From Pseudomonadota bacterium (lineage in GTDB: Bacteria > Desulfobacterota > Binatia > Binatales > Binataceae): a stretch of 33,068 bases of DNA. Where the stretch lies: NCBI GenBank assembly GCA_021324455.1, contig JAJPJA010000121.1, positions 1-33,068 on the forward strand, given 5' to 3'. The notes below the pieces were generated by a model. That model ran no database searches, was not told the DNA's origin, and was given only the letters and a program-made list of their open reading frames with translations. The translations under genes and the position numbers were made by a program. Shown one piece after another: positions 7,148-15,296 of this stretch; positions within the stretch are counted from its first letter, which is position 1, and each line of letters starts with the position of its first letter.

Positions 7148-8029
7148 TTACGGGATCTGCTCGCGGATGAATTTGCCGATGCCTTCGACTGCCTGCTGGC
7201 CTTCGGGCAGGAAGCTGGCGAAGAGCTGCCAGACGTGAATCATCTCCGGCCATATTTCAAGTTTTACTTGAACTTTCGCCGCGCGCGCCTTCTCCGCCAG
7301 CCGGGTCGAATCGTCCAGCAGCGTTTCATGGTCGCCGACCTGGATATACAGCGGCGGCAGGCCCTTCAGGTCGGCGTAAAGCGGCGCTGCCAGCGGCGTG
7401 CGCACGCTCTTGCTGCCCAGATACGCCTGGGTCAGCAGCCGCAGTCCGTCGGGCGACGCCACCGGATCCACGTGCAGCCGGGTCTTCATCGATTCGCCCG
7501 TACCTTCCAGGTCCACCCACGGAGAGAGGCAGACCGCGGCGGCCGGCAAAGCCACCCCGGCGTCGCGCGCGGCGACCAGCGTTGCGATCGTCAAGCCGCC
7601 GCCCGCTGAATCGCCCGCAATTGCGATGCGCCCGGGGCGATGGCCCTGCTCCAGCAGGAACTTGTATGCCGCCAGCGCGTCGTCCACGGCGGCGGGGAAC
7701 TGATGCTCGGGGGCGAGGCGGTAGTCGAGTCCCAAAACGCGCGCTTTTGCGGCGCGCGAGATGCGGCCCATCAGATCGCGATGGGTCTTGAGCGAACCCA
7801 TCACGTAGCCGCCGCCATGCAGGTAGAGCACCACGCGGTCGGCGGCGCCGGGCGCGGTAATCCATTCGGCAGGCACTCCCGCCGCGCGGATTTGCTCGAG
7901 CTTGACGTCGGGTTCGGGCGGCGGCGCCATCTCGTCCATTGCCGCGCGCATCTCCTGCACCGACGCGCCCATCCTGGTGGATAACTGCTTCATCGCGTCG
8001 ATTGCCTGCTGCAACTGTGGACTTGCCAT
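7148..8029 (-). CDS. HSL-family alpha/beta hydrolase (esterase/lipase)
   Basis: A 293-residue member of the hormone-sensitive-lipase-like esterases (alpha/beta hydrolase fold-3). The oxyanion motif HGGGY is at 71-75. The nucleophile Ser141 sits in GDSAGG. The acid is in VGDHETLLDD (about 233-239) and the catalytic His265 in EMIHVW. The DYRLAPEHQFPAA segment (102-113) is typical of the family. There is no signal peptide, so it is cytoplasmic, hydrolysing short-chain esters; the natural substrate is unknown. Start 8029 has a strong GGGAGG (8038-8043) eight bases upstream; a longer in-frame extension to 8134 lacks family similarity. It lies 227 bases downstream of the TPR gene on the same strand. 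Confidence 0.9.
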   Translation of the reverse strand: MASPQLQQAIDAMKQLSTRMGASVQEMRAAMDEMAPPPEPDVKLEQIRAAGVPAEWITAPGAADRVVLYLHGGGYVMGSLKTHRDLMGRISRAAKARVLGLDYRLAPEHQFPAAVDDALAAYKFLLEQGHRPGRIAIAGDSAGGGLTIATLVAARDAGVALPAAAVCLSPWVDLEGTGESMKTRLHVDPVASPDGLRLLTQAYLGSKSVRTPLAAPLYADLKGLPPLYIQVGDHETLLDDSTRLAEKARAAKVQVKLEIWPEMIHVWQLFASFLPEGQQAVEGIGKFIREQIP

Positions 8030-8256
8030 TGCCGGAGCCTCCCGAAGGACTGTAGTTCGCGCGAGGGGCAAGGCTAGCCGATGTCGGCCAGGAGTGCCAG
8101 ACGAGCGGGATGTCAGCGGGAGCAGGACAGGCAATCCCCAACTGTCACGGATGGGTGCAGCGCGGCCTTCTCAAGCGCGGCGATGCAATGAAAATGCGGC
8201 GCGGAAAAGAATCACGCATCATGACAGGCGGGGACGCCTGCCACGGGTTTGGACAA

Positions 8257-8865
8257 TTACCTGATCCGGCGGCGGGTAGTGCCGGCGCCGTGAATTGGCA
8301 ATGGGGTGGGCGGCGGGCGGCGGCCCAACGCCAGCAGCTCGCGCTTGACGATGCGGCTGGCGGGCTCCAGCTCCAGTGCGCGCTCCAGATAACCGACCGC
8401 CGTGGGTACGCGTTCCATCGCCACGCACGCGCGCGCCATCGCACGCAGCAGATCGACGCTGTCGCCCGTCAGTTCGCGGGCGCGGCGCAGCGCGGCCAGC
8501 GCTTCAGCCGGCCGTTTAAGTTCGGCCAGCGCCAGGCCCATCTCATACAGCGTCTGCGCGCTCAGCGGATCGAGTTCGAGGGCCTGTTTAAACATCGCGA
8601 TCGCGTTGCGCGGCGCCCCTTTGCGGGCCAGATCCGCGGCGGCTGCGCCCAGACGGATCGCCTCCTGCGCAAACGGCGACGCCTCGACCTCGACCACGGC
8701 GCGATCGCGTTTCAAGTCCAGCTTGAGGATTTGGATCCGGCCGCCGAGGTATTCGCGGACCCGGCGGGTGACTTCGGGCGTACCCTCTTCGAGGTCGAGA
8801 AAGATGGCGCCGACCGGGTCGCCGATATGATCATCGCGCGCGATAACCAGGATTTTCTTGCGCAT
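8257..8865 (-). CDS. TPR-repeat protein
   Basis: A 202-residue protein. The N-terminal 60 residues (KKILVIARDDHIGDPVGAIFLDLEEGTPEVTRRVREYLG) form an unrecognised alpha/beta-looking module. From about 70 to 180 there are around three tetratricopeptide repeats (AIAMFKQALELDPLSAQTLYEMGLALAELKRPAEAL; DLLRAMARACVAMERVPTAVGYLERALELEP). TPRs scaffold protein-protein contacts. The C-terminus is Pro/Arg-rich. A GGAGAGG site precedes the ATG. It lies 60 bases after the dGTPase on the same strand and may share its transcript. Partners are unknown. Confidence 0.8.
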   Translation of the reverse strand: MRKKILVIARDDHIGDPVGAIFLDLEEGTPEVTRRVREYLGGRIQILKLDLKRDRAVVEVEASPFAQEAIRLGAAAADLARKGAPRNAIAMFKQALELDPLSAQTLYEMGLALAELKRPAEALAALRRARELTGDSVDLLRAMARACVAMERVPTAVGYLERALELEPASRIVKRELLALGRRPPPTPLPIHGAGTTRRRIR

Positions 8866-8925
8866 CCCCGCTGCCTCTCCACCGCTGTCCCAATCGTAAG
8901 CAAAACCTCAGCTTATGGGAAACCT

Positions 8926-10089
8926 TCAGACGCGCTCATCGGGATCGAACAGCTTGCGATATTCATCCAGCGCGAAGCGGTCGGTCATGCCGGCGATATA
9001 ATCGGCGATTACGCGCGCGGTCGAATCTCCGCCGGTTTCCATCCGCTGCGCGATATGGGGCGGGATCTGCGCCGGCTCCGCCATGTAGGCGTTGAAGAGC
9101 TGGCTCAGCACGCGTCCCGCCTTCTGCGTCATCCGCAGCACGCGGTAATGATGATAGAGCTTCTGGTTCATCAGACGCTTTAACTCCGCGACCTGGGGCG
9201 CCATCGACGGGCTGAACGCCGCCAGCGCTCGCCCCGCGCGCCTGACCTGATCGACGCTGGCGATGCGCGCTTGGGACAGCTCGCGATCGATGTTGGCGAT
9301 AAGGTCGGTCGCCATCATGTCGATCATCCGGATCACGAGCTGGTAGCGCCCTCCCCTGCGCTGTTCGATGTCGCCGAACGCGTCGCGCACGGCGCGGGCC
9401 GCGGCGCGAATCAGTTCCGATTCTTCCAAATCGGCGCGCGCGATCATCCCGGACTTAAGCCCGTCGTCAACGTCATGCGCGAGGTAGGCGATCTCGTCGG
9501 CGAGATCGACAATCTGCGCCTCCAGGCATGGATAGAGCGACGGATCGAATTCCTGCGCGGCCGGACGATGCCTGAAATCGGAATGCTTGACGATTCCTTC
9601 GCGCACTTCGAAGGTCAGATTCAGCCCGCGAAACGACGGGTAGCGCTCCTCGATCCAGTCCACCGTGCGCAGGCTCTGGGCGTTGTGATCGAAGCCGCCA
9701 TACGGCTGCATCAGGGCGTTGAGCACCCGCTCGCCGGCGTGGCCGAACGGCGTATGCCCCAGGTCATGCGACAGCACCACGGCCTCGGACAGTTCCTCGT
9801 TAAGTCCCAGCGCGCGCGCGACGGTGCGGGTGATCTGCGCCGCTTCCATCGTATGGGTCAGGCGGGTGCGGTAGTAATCGCCCTCATGATTGACGAAGAC
9901 CTGGGTTTTGTACTCCAAGCGGCGGAAGGCGGCGGAATGGATGATGCGGTCGCGGTCGCGCTGAAAGGCGGTGCGATAGGGATGCTCGGGCTGGGGAAAG
10001 CGGCGGCCGCGGCTGTGCGCCGATCGCATCGCATACGGCGCCAGCGCGCGGTCTTCGAATTCCTCCAGATGCTGGCGGCTGCGGAGCAT
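8926..10089 (-). CDS. dgt: dGTP triphosphohydrolase-like HD-domain protein
   Basis: A 387-residue HD-domain phosphohydrolase of the Dgt family, which cleaves dNTPs (dGTP in the type enzyme) to the nucleoside and triphosphate. The N-terminal signature FPQPEHPYRTAFQRDRDRII, then HSAAFRRLEYKTQVF, is typical of the shorter Dgt subfamily. The metal-binding histidines and aspartate are at H79 (RLTHTMEAAQ) and H108-D109 (LSHDLGHTPFGHAGE), with a later Asp in DLADEIAYLAHDVDDGL. Length suits the family. Start 10089 is chosen from the family N-terminus; upstream residues to 10191 are unlike the family. It is divergent from rlpA, about 160 bases away. Confidence 0.92.
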   Translation of the reverse strand: MLRSRQHLEEFEDRALAPYAMRSAHSRGRRFPQPEHPYRTAFQRDRDRIIHSAAFRRLEYKTQVFVNHEGDYYRTRLTHTMEAAQITRTVARALGLNEELSEAVVLSHDLGHTPFGHAGERVLNALMQPYGGFDHNAQSLRTVDWIEERYPSFRGLNLTFEVREGIVKHSDFRHRPAAQEFDPSLYPCLEAQIVDLADEIAYLAHDVDDGLKSGMIARADLEESELIRAAARAVRDAFGDIEQRRGGRYQLVIRMIDMMATDLIANIDRELSQARIASVDQVRRAGRALAAFSPSMAPQVAELKRLMNQKLYHHYRVLRMTQKAGRVLSQLFNAYMAEPAQIPPHIAQRMETGGDSTARVIADYIAGMTDRFALDEYRKLFDPDERV

Positions 10090-10210
10090 GGACTCAGACC
10101 GGCCGGAAACCGGGTCGCCGGAGCTGCAAATAAGTCGGCATCGTGCCCCGATCCTAGCATCGCCCCGCGTCAGGCAAAAAGCGCCGCTCAATCAATCTTG
10201 AACAGGGGCT

Positions 10211-10240
10211 TTGCCAGCGCACGCCCTGCGCCCGTATAAT
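10211..10240 (+). promoter_or_regulatory. Strong sigma70-type promoter for rlpA and the metallopeptidase
   Basis: TTGCCA (10211-10216) and a perfect TATAAT (10235-10240) are separated by 18 bases. The expected start of transcription is near 10247, only a couple of bases before the first possible GTG start codon at 10249. Confidence 0.65.
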
Positions 10241-10248
10241 CTGGCGCG

Positions 10249-10926
10249 GTGGAGGTTGTGTTGGGCGGGGAAGCTTATCGCTGCCTGGGCCGGCTGGCCG
10301 CCGCCCTGGGCGTCGCCGGTGCGCTGTCGGGCTGTGCGCTTTTCGGATCGCGCCGTACGCCGCCTCCGCTCCCGCCCGCCGCCGCGCCCCGTGCGTCATT
10401 GACAGGCGTAGCTTCATGGTACGGTCCCGGGTTCAACGGCAAACATACCGCCAGCGGCGAGATCTACGATCAGGAGGACCTGACCGCGGCGTCAACCACG
10501 CTGCCGCTGGGCACTCATGCGCTGGTGACTAACCTGCAAAACGGACGCAGCGTGGAAGTGCGCATCAACGACCGCGGACCTTTCGTCAAGGGCCGCCAGA
10601 TCGATCTGTCGCATGGCGCCGCGGCGGCGCTGGGAATCATCAATCCGGGCACCGCGCGCGTGCGTATCGACGTGATCCGGATGGGTCCGCAACTGGAGCC
10701 CGGCTACTTCGTCCAGGTTGGATCGTTCTCCAATTCCTCGCGCGCGCGGCGTCTGGGGACCGCCTTGAGCAGGTATTTCCCCGACGTCCGGGTGGATCAT
10801 TTCAACCTTGGCGGACGGGCGGTTTACCGCGTGCGGATGGGCGCCTTTCCCGACCATGCCAGCGCGCTGGCGCGCGCCGGCATCACCGCCCGGCTCGGCT
10901 TGTCCTCGATCATCGAGCGTCAATGA
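10249..10926 (+). CDS. rlpA: RlpA-like septal lipoprotein with SPOR domain
   Basis: A 225-residue lipoprotein. A hydrophobic N-terminus ends in the lipobox LSGC (Cys29). Residues about 52-142 are the RlpA double-psi beta-barrel (TGVASWYGPGFNGKHTASGEIYDQEDLTAA..., VRINDRGPFVKGRQIDLSHGAAAALG), which in known RlpA proteins cuts glycan strands lacking stem peptides. Residues about 150-225 are a SPOR domain (GYFVQVGSFSNSSRARRLG...YRVRMGAFPDHASAL) that binds denuded peptidoglycan at the septum. The GTG at 10249 is taken as start; GTG 10258 and TTG 10261 are in frame, the latter five bases after GGAGG (10251-10255), so the true start is uncertain. It overlaps the next gene by four bases (ATGA), so the two are translationally coupled. 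Confidence 0.9.
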   Translation: MEVVLGGEAYRCLGRLAAALGVAGALSGCALFGSRRTPPPLPPAAAPRASLTGVASWYGPGFNGKHTASGEIYDQEDLTAASTTLPLGTHALVTNLQNGRSVEVRINDRGPFVKGRQIDLSHGAAAALGIINPGTARVRIDVIRMGPQLEPGYFVQVGSFSNSSRARRLGTALSRYFPDVRVDHFNLGGRAVYRVRMGAFPDHASALARAGITARLGLSSIIERQ

Positions 10927-12260
10927 TGGGCCCGCACGCAATGGGCCGATGGGCGCTGATGGTGCTGTCGCTGGCGGCTGCCGCGGTTTTCGGATGCGCC
11001 TATCGACTGGCACGCTCGGGATCGATCGACACCGCCAAAGTCAAACAGATCGAAGCCGGGCTGCAGCAGATCCGCCAGCTCTCGTTCACCAAACCGGTGC
11101 CGCTGGTGGTGGAAAGCCGCGCCGAAGCCGACCGCGATATCAAGGCCCAACTGGCGCACGAGATCAGCGATCGCGAGTTCTATATCGCGGGCCGCGCCGG
11201 CGCCATGATCGGACTCTATCCTGACGGCATCGATTTGAAGCAGGAGACGTTAAAGCTGCTCGACAGCCAGGTCGCCGGCTTTTACGACCCCGACAGCAAA
11301 CGCATGATCCTGGTCAGCGGGATGTCGCAGGGCGGAGTGTGGGACGGTGCCGGGCCAATCGCGGCGCAGCGCGACATCATGGGCGAGATGGTGCTGGCGC
11401 ATGAGTTGACCCATGCCCTGCAGGACCAGAACTTCAACCTGTCGGGTCAGCTCGACGCGCTCAAGAACAACGACGACCGGGAGCTGGCGCTCAAAAGCGT
11501 GGCCGAAGGCGACGCCACGATCACCGGCTTCGCTTATGTGGCCGGCGGGATGGATCAGCCGCGGCTCGACCTGCTGACCTCGCGTATGGCGGACCTGCCG
11601 CAGATGTTCGCCAAAGAAGCCAAATCGGCGCCCGAAGGGCTGCGCGTGCCGCTGATTTTCCAATACAGCGCCGGGGTGAAATTCGTCGCCGCGGCGTATC
11701 GGCGCGGCGGCTATGCCGCGGTGGACCGCCTGTTCCGCCATCCCCCGCAATCAAGCCAGCAGATCCTTCACCCGGAACTTTACTTCGACAATCCCACGCC
11801 GCCCGCGGATATCACCATTGCCGGATACCAGGCGGCGCTTGGCGGATGGACCAAAGCCGACGACAACTGCGAAGGCGAGCTCGCCCTCAGTCTGATCCTG
11901 AAGATGGCATTCGGCCCCGATGCGCGGCAGCCGCGGCTGGCGCTGGCGTGGAAAGGCGATCGCATCCTGACCCTGACCCGCGGTCCGGACCTGAGCGTGA
12001 TCTGGCTGATTGCGATGAGCAGTGAGCGCGCCGCCAGCCAGTTTGCCGCGGCCTACACCGAAGCGCTTGACCGCCGCCTGGTGGTGCAGACGCCGCATCG
12101 GGTGGACTATCAGTCGAGCATGGTGCTGGTGGTGATCGGCAACGCGGCGCGGGGTTTTTCGGATTTCGAAAACGACGTGTTCGAGCAGTCGCGGGTAACG
12201 CTCAAACGCCCTGCCCCGCCCGACCGCGACCGCGCTCAAAAGGCGGCGCCGCCCGCCTGA
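10923..12260 (+). CDS. Putative zinc metallopeptidase lipoprotein (HELTH motif)
   Basis: A 445-residue exported protein. The N-terminus has a hydrophobic stretch ending in VFGC (Cys25), a possible lipobox. HELTHALQDQ (His160, Glu161, His164) is a gluzincin-type HExxH zinc site, and Glu195 in AEGDAT, 31 residues on, fits the third ligand. The central region (IFQYSAGVKFVAAAYRRGGYAAVDRLFRHPPQSSQQILHPELYF) matches unnamed HELTHALQDQ proteins that I have seen in other GC-rich genomes. A C-terminal half (LALAWKGDRILTLTRGPDLSVIWLIAMSSERAASQF) follows. It starts inside the rlpA stop codon, pointing to an envelope role next to a peptidoglycan enzyme. Substrate unknown. It overlaps the convergent Nudix gene by 25 bases. 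Confidence 0.8.
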   Translation: MMGPHAMGRWALMVLSLAAAAVFGCAYRLARSGSIDTAKVKQIEAGLQQIRQLSFTKPVPLVVESRAEADRDIKAQLAHEISDREFYIAGRAGAMIGLYPDGIDLKQETLKLLDSQVAGFYDPDSKRMILVSGMSQGGVWDGAGPIAAQRDIMGEMVLAHELTHALQDQNFNLSGQLDALKNNDDRELALKSVAEGDATITGFAYVAGGMDQPRLDLLTSRMADLPQMFAKEAKSAPEGLRVPLIFQYSAGVKFVAAAYRRGGYAAVDRLFRHPPQSSQQILHPELYFDNPTPPADITIAGYQAALGGWTKADDNCEGELALSLILKMAFGPDARQPRLALAWKGDRILTLTRGPDLSVIWLIAMSSERAASQFAAAYTEALDRRLVVQTPHRVDYQSSMVLVVIGNAARGFSDFENDVFEQSRVTLKRPAPPDRDRAQKAAPPA

Positions 12261-12739
12261 TCCAGCAAGCGGGCCGCCTTGATGATCAATTCGCGCTCGT
12301 TGCGATGGCTCGCCTGACGCACGGCGTCGTCGATTCCGAACCACTTCACGTCTTCGATTTCGTCGTCGTGCTGGCTGGGGTCGCCGCCCTGCCAATGCAT
12401 CAGGAAGAAGCTTACCCGCTTGAAGATGCGCAGCAGCGGACCGCCGGGAGTTTCGCGCCGCGCATAAAAGTAGGCCACTTGCCCCAGCGGCCGATCGATA
12501 CTGACATTGTAACCGGTTTCCTCGCGGCATTCGCGCATCGCGGCCTGCTCAACCGTTTCCCTGGATTCCAAACCACCCTTGGGCAGCACCCAGGTTGATT
12601 TGCCCGCAGGTTTGACCAGCACCACCTCGGCCTTTGCCCCCGGATGCGGCCGGCGCCAGATGAGGCCGCCGGCGGAGAACTCGCGCAGGGTGCGGAAGGC
12701 CGATTTGGCGGGTTTGGCCGGTTTCTTTCTGGATGCCAT
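12236..12739 (-). CDS. Nudix hydrolase
   Basis: A 167-residue protein with a perfect Nudix box: Gly55, Glu61, then Arg69-Glu70, Glu73-Glu74 and Gly76 (the GGLESRE start and REETGY-like end, here RECREETGY). Nudix enzymes hydrolyse nucleoside diphosphates linked to another group X. FSAGGLIWR and TWVLPKGGLE resemble the diadenosine-polyphosphate/MutT-like branch, but the substrate cannot be read. A Lys/Pro-rich N-terminus (MASRKKPAKPAKSAF) precedes the domain. Start 12739 is chosen since upstream residues lie in the recG reading region. It begins 16 bases after the recG stop and probably shares its mRNA. Confidence 0.9.
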   Translation of the reverse strand: MASRKKPAKPAKSAFRTLREFSAGGLIWRRPHPGAKAEVVLVKPAGKSTWVLPKGGLESRETVEQAAMRECREETGYNVSIDRPLGQVAYFYARRETPGGPLLRIFKRVSFFLMHWQGGDPSQHDDEIEDVKWFGIDDAVRQASHRNERELIIKAARLLDQAGGAAF

Positions 12740-12755
12740 CGAAGTCGCACGCCGT

Positions 12756-14891
12756 TCAGCCAGCGAACAGCGCGCTGCGGGACCCGGCTTCGAGCAAATG
12801 CGCCAGCGCCTTGCGGGCTCCGCGTGAGCTTTTGCTGCTGAGGGCGGGGTCCGACCGCAGCCATTCGCGGGCGAAATCGCGGATGCGCAGGATTGTATCA
12901 AGATCGCGAATCCAATGCGCATAGCGAAGCGGCAACGGACCGGCCTGGCGCGCGCCAAACAGGTCGCCCGGTCCGCGCAGCTCAAGGTCAGCTTGAGCTA
13001 TTTCGGCGCCCGCAGTCTTTTCCACCAGTACCTTGAGTTTGCGCCGGGCGGCGCCGTCGGCAACCAAATAGCAGAACCCGGGCTGGGTTCCGCGCCCGAT
13101 ACGGCCGCGCAACTGATGCAGTTGAGCCAGACCGAAGCGCGCCGCCCCCATGATCACCATCACGGTTGCCGCGGGCACGTCGATACCGACTTCGATCACG
13201 GTGGTGGACACCAGCACCTGGACCTTGCCGTCCCTGAATTCGCGCATCACCGCGTCTTTTTCATCGGCCGGCAGCCGCCCATGCATCACGCCGATACGCA
13301 GCCCGGCCAGCGCACCCGAGCGCAGGTCGGCGGCGGCCGTGGTCACCGCCATATCCTGCCTGTCGTCGCTTTCGATCAGCGGCAGGATACAGTAGGCGCG
13401 GTTGCCCCGCTCAACTTCCTGACGCACTTTGCTCCACACTGTATCCAGCTCCTGTTCCGCGGCGATGATGGTGGCGACAACCGGGCGTCCGGCGGGGCGT
13501 TCCTCCAGCGTGCTCACTTCGAGATTGCTCAGCAGCACGCGCGCCAGGCTGCGCGGGATGGGAGTGGCGCTGAGCAGCAGCATGTCGGCGCGCGGCCCCA
13601 GCGCCTGCAGGCGAACGCGGTCGAACACGCCGAAACGATGCTGCTCGTCGATGACCGCGAGTCCCAGGCGCGGGATTTCAACCGTGCGTTGAATCAGGGC
13701 GTGAGTGCCGAAGACCACCCCGGGCGCGCCGCTGCGCAGGAAGTCCAGCACGCCGCGGCGTGTGGCGGCGGGCAGATTGCCGCGCAGCAGGGCGCAGCGG
13801 ATAGCGGGCGCGCCGCACAACTTCTGAAACGCCGCGTAATGCTGCTCGGCCAGCAACTCGGTCGGCGCCATCACCGCGGCCTGATAGCCGTGATCGACGG
13901 CGTTGATCGCCGCCCACAGCGCGACCACGGTCTTGCCGCTGCCGACATCGCCCATCAGCAGCCGGTTCATCTGGGCGGGACTTTGCATGTCGGCGCGAAT
14001 CTCGGCGATGGCGCGGCGCTGCGCGGCGGTCAGTTTGAACGGCAGCCGGTCGATGAAGCGGTCGGCCATAACGGAGCCGGCCGCGAATGAAATCCCGGCT
14101 CGTTGGCGGGCGTGCTCGCGCTCGAGTTCAAGCGCCAGTTCAAAGGCGAACAGTTCGTCCGCCGCCAGCGCGCGATGCGCCGGCGTGGCGCCCGCGCGCA
14201 GGGCGTCGAGGTCGGCCTCCGGCGGCGGCTGATGCAGATAGCGGAGGGCCTGCGCAAGCGAGGGAAGTTGAAGGCGGGCGCGAAACTCATCCGGCATCGC
14301 GGCCGGCAACTCCTGCGCCGCGGCCAAAGCCCGATCGATTGCGGCCCTGACCAGACGCTGCCCGATGAGATCGCCGATTCGATACGACGGCTGCAGCGCC
14401 AGCGGCGGATCCTGAGCCGGAATGTAAACTTCAGGATGAACTATCTCCAGATGGCCGTCCGCGGCACGGGTGACTTTGCCCTGCACCCTGACTTCGGCGG
14501 CTGCAAAACGCTGCCGTAGATGGGGCGGGGCGTTAAACCAGACCACGCGAAGGCGCGCGCCCTGCCCGTCCTGCAGCCATCCGCTAAGCAGCCGCCGCCA
14601 TCGCGAACCGCGCATCGGCCGTTCGTTCAGATTGACCAGGCGCCCGGCGAGCACCGCGGTTTCATCCGCTATAATCTCATGTATTGCTTTAATTTCCCTC
14701 CAGTCCAAATAGCGCGAGGGGAAAGTCAGGAGCAAATCCTCGACGCTCACGATCCCGCGTTCGGCGAGCAGCGCCGCCCGCTTGGGCCCGATTCCCGGAA
14801 GCTGTGACAGCGCCCCCGACGCGTCGAAGGGTGAGGCAGCGTCCGCCGAATCTTCACCCGAATGAGGCGGTTTGAAACCGACATTTGCCAT
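12756..14891 (-). CDS. recG: ATP-dependent DNA helicase RecG
   Basis: A 711-residue protein. RecG reverses stalled replication forks and drives branch migration of Holliday junctions. The N-terminal wedge region carries LPGIGPKRAALLAERGIVSVEDLLLTFPSRYLD and an OB fold (about 70-170). The helicase core has Walker A GDVGSGKT (314-321), the DEQHRFGV box (Asp415), SATPIPR, and the C-terminal QLRGRIGRG and DLELRGPGDLFGARQAG segments. Length is slightly over the common 680-700 due to a short N-terminal extension (about 28 residues). Start ATG 14891 gives the expected family start region. It is first in a recG-Nudix pair; its upstream region faces the Trp-repeat gene. Confidence 0.95.
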   Translation of the reverse strand: MANVGFKPPHSGEDSADAASPFDASGALSQLPGIGPKRAALLAERGIVSVEDLLLTFPSRYLDWREIKAIHEIIADETAVLAGRLVNLNERPMRGSRWRRLLSGWLQDGQGARLRVVWFNAPPHLRQRFAAAEVRVQGKVTRAADGHLEIVHPEVYIPAQDPPLALQPSYRIGDLIGQRLVRAAIDRALAAAQELPAAMPDEFRARLQLPSLAQALRYLHQPPPEADLDALRAGATPAHRALAADELFAFELALELEREHARQRAGISFAAGSVMADRFIDRLPFKLTAAQRRAIAEIRADMQSPAQMNRLLMGDVGSGKTVVALWAAINAVDHGYQAAVMAPTELLAEQHYAAFQKLCGAPAIRCALLRGNLPAATRRGVLDFLRSGAPGVVFGTHALIQRTVEIPRLGLAVIDEQHRFGVFDRVRLQALGPRADMLLLSATPIPRSLARVLLSNLEVSTLEERPAGRPVVATIIAAEQELDTVWSKVRQEVERGNRAYCILPLIESDDRQDMAVTTAAADLRSGALAGLRIGVMHGRLPADEKDAVMREFRDGKVQVLVSTTVIEVGIDVPAATVMVIMGAARFGLAQLHQLRGRIGRGTQPGFCYLVADGAARRKLKVLVEKTAGAEIAQADLELRGPGDLFGARQAGPLPLRYAHWIRDLDTILRIRDFAREWLRSDPALSSKSSRGARKALAHLLEAGSRSALFAG

Positions 14892-15296
14892 TGGTCGATA
14901 TGCGCGGGCCGTGAACGGTAAGCGAAGCGCGTTCAGCGAGCGTCAATATTGTTGTGTCTGCGAAGGTATACAGCAAGCATGGGGCGGGGCCGCGGCAGGC
15001 CTGGGGTTTAACATTCGGCAGACGGAGCCACCTCGAGGCGGCGAATGATTGCAAAAATTTCATAATCCATGGCAAAACGTTGCATTTCGTATCAGGTTTA
15101 CGCCCCATTTTTTGGCAGGATGTTTGCTCTGATGGCCGGCAGTAATGCTACGCACCCCGTGCAACCCTGGTTTGATTGGCTTTGACCGCAGGTATCGCGC
15201 TGGCCTCGACCCGCTCCGTCTGACGATCAACCCAGATGGTGCAGTCGGGCGATCGGATTTTTTGAAGGAAAGCAAGTCTTCGGCGGAGGAAACGCG
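14892..15296. other. Divergent intergenic region of about 400 bp
   Basis: This lies between recG and the Trp-repeat protein. It contains no credible gene. It is more AT-rich than its surroundings around 15040-15180 (runs such as CAAAAATTTCATAATCC), as expected for promoters of both genes, but I could not assign reliable boxes. GGAGGA (15285-15290) is the ribosome site of the gene at 15297. Confidence 0.5.

Noticed and set aside
8110..9183. Long plus-strand open frame opposite the TPR and dGTPase genes
   Set aside because: It is the antisense shadow of two clear minus-strand genes; its residues show no family pattern.
14954..15145. 63-codon plus-strand frame in the recG upstream region
   Set aside because: No ribosome site or family features; it likely covers promoter DNA.
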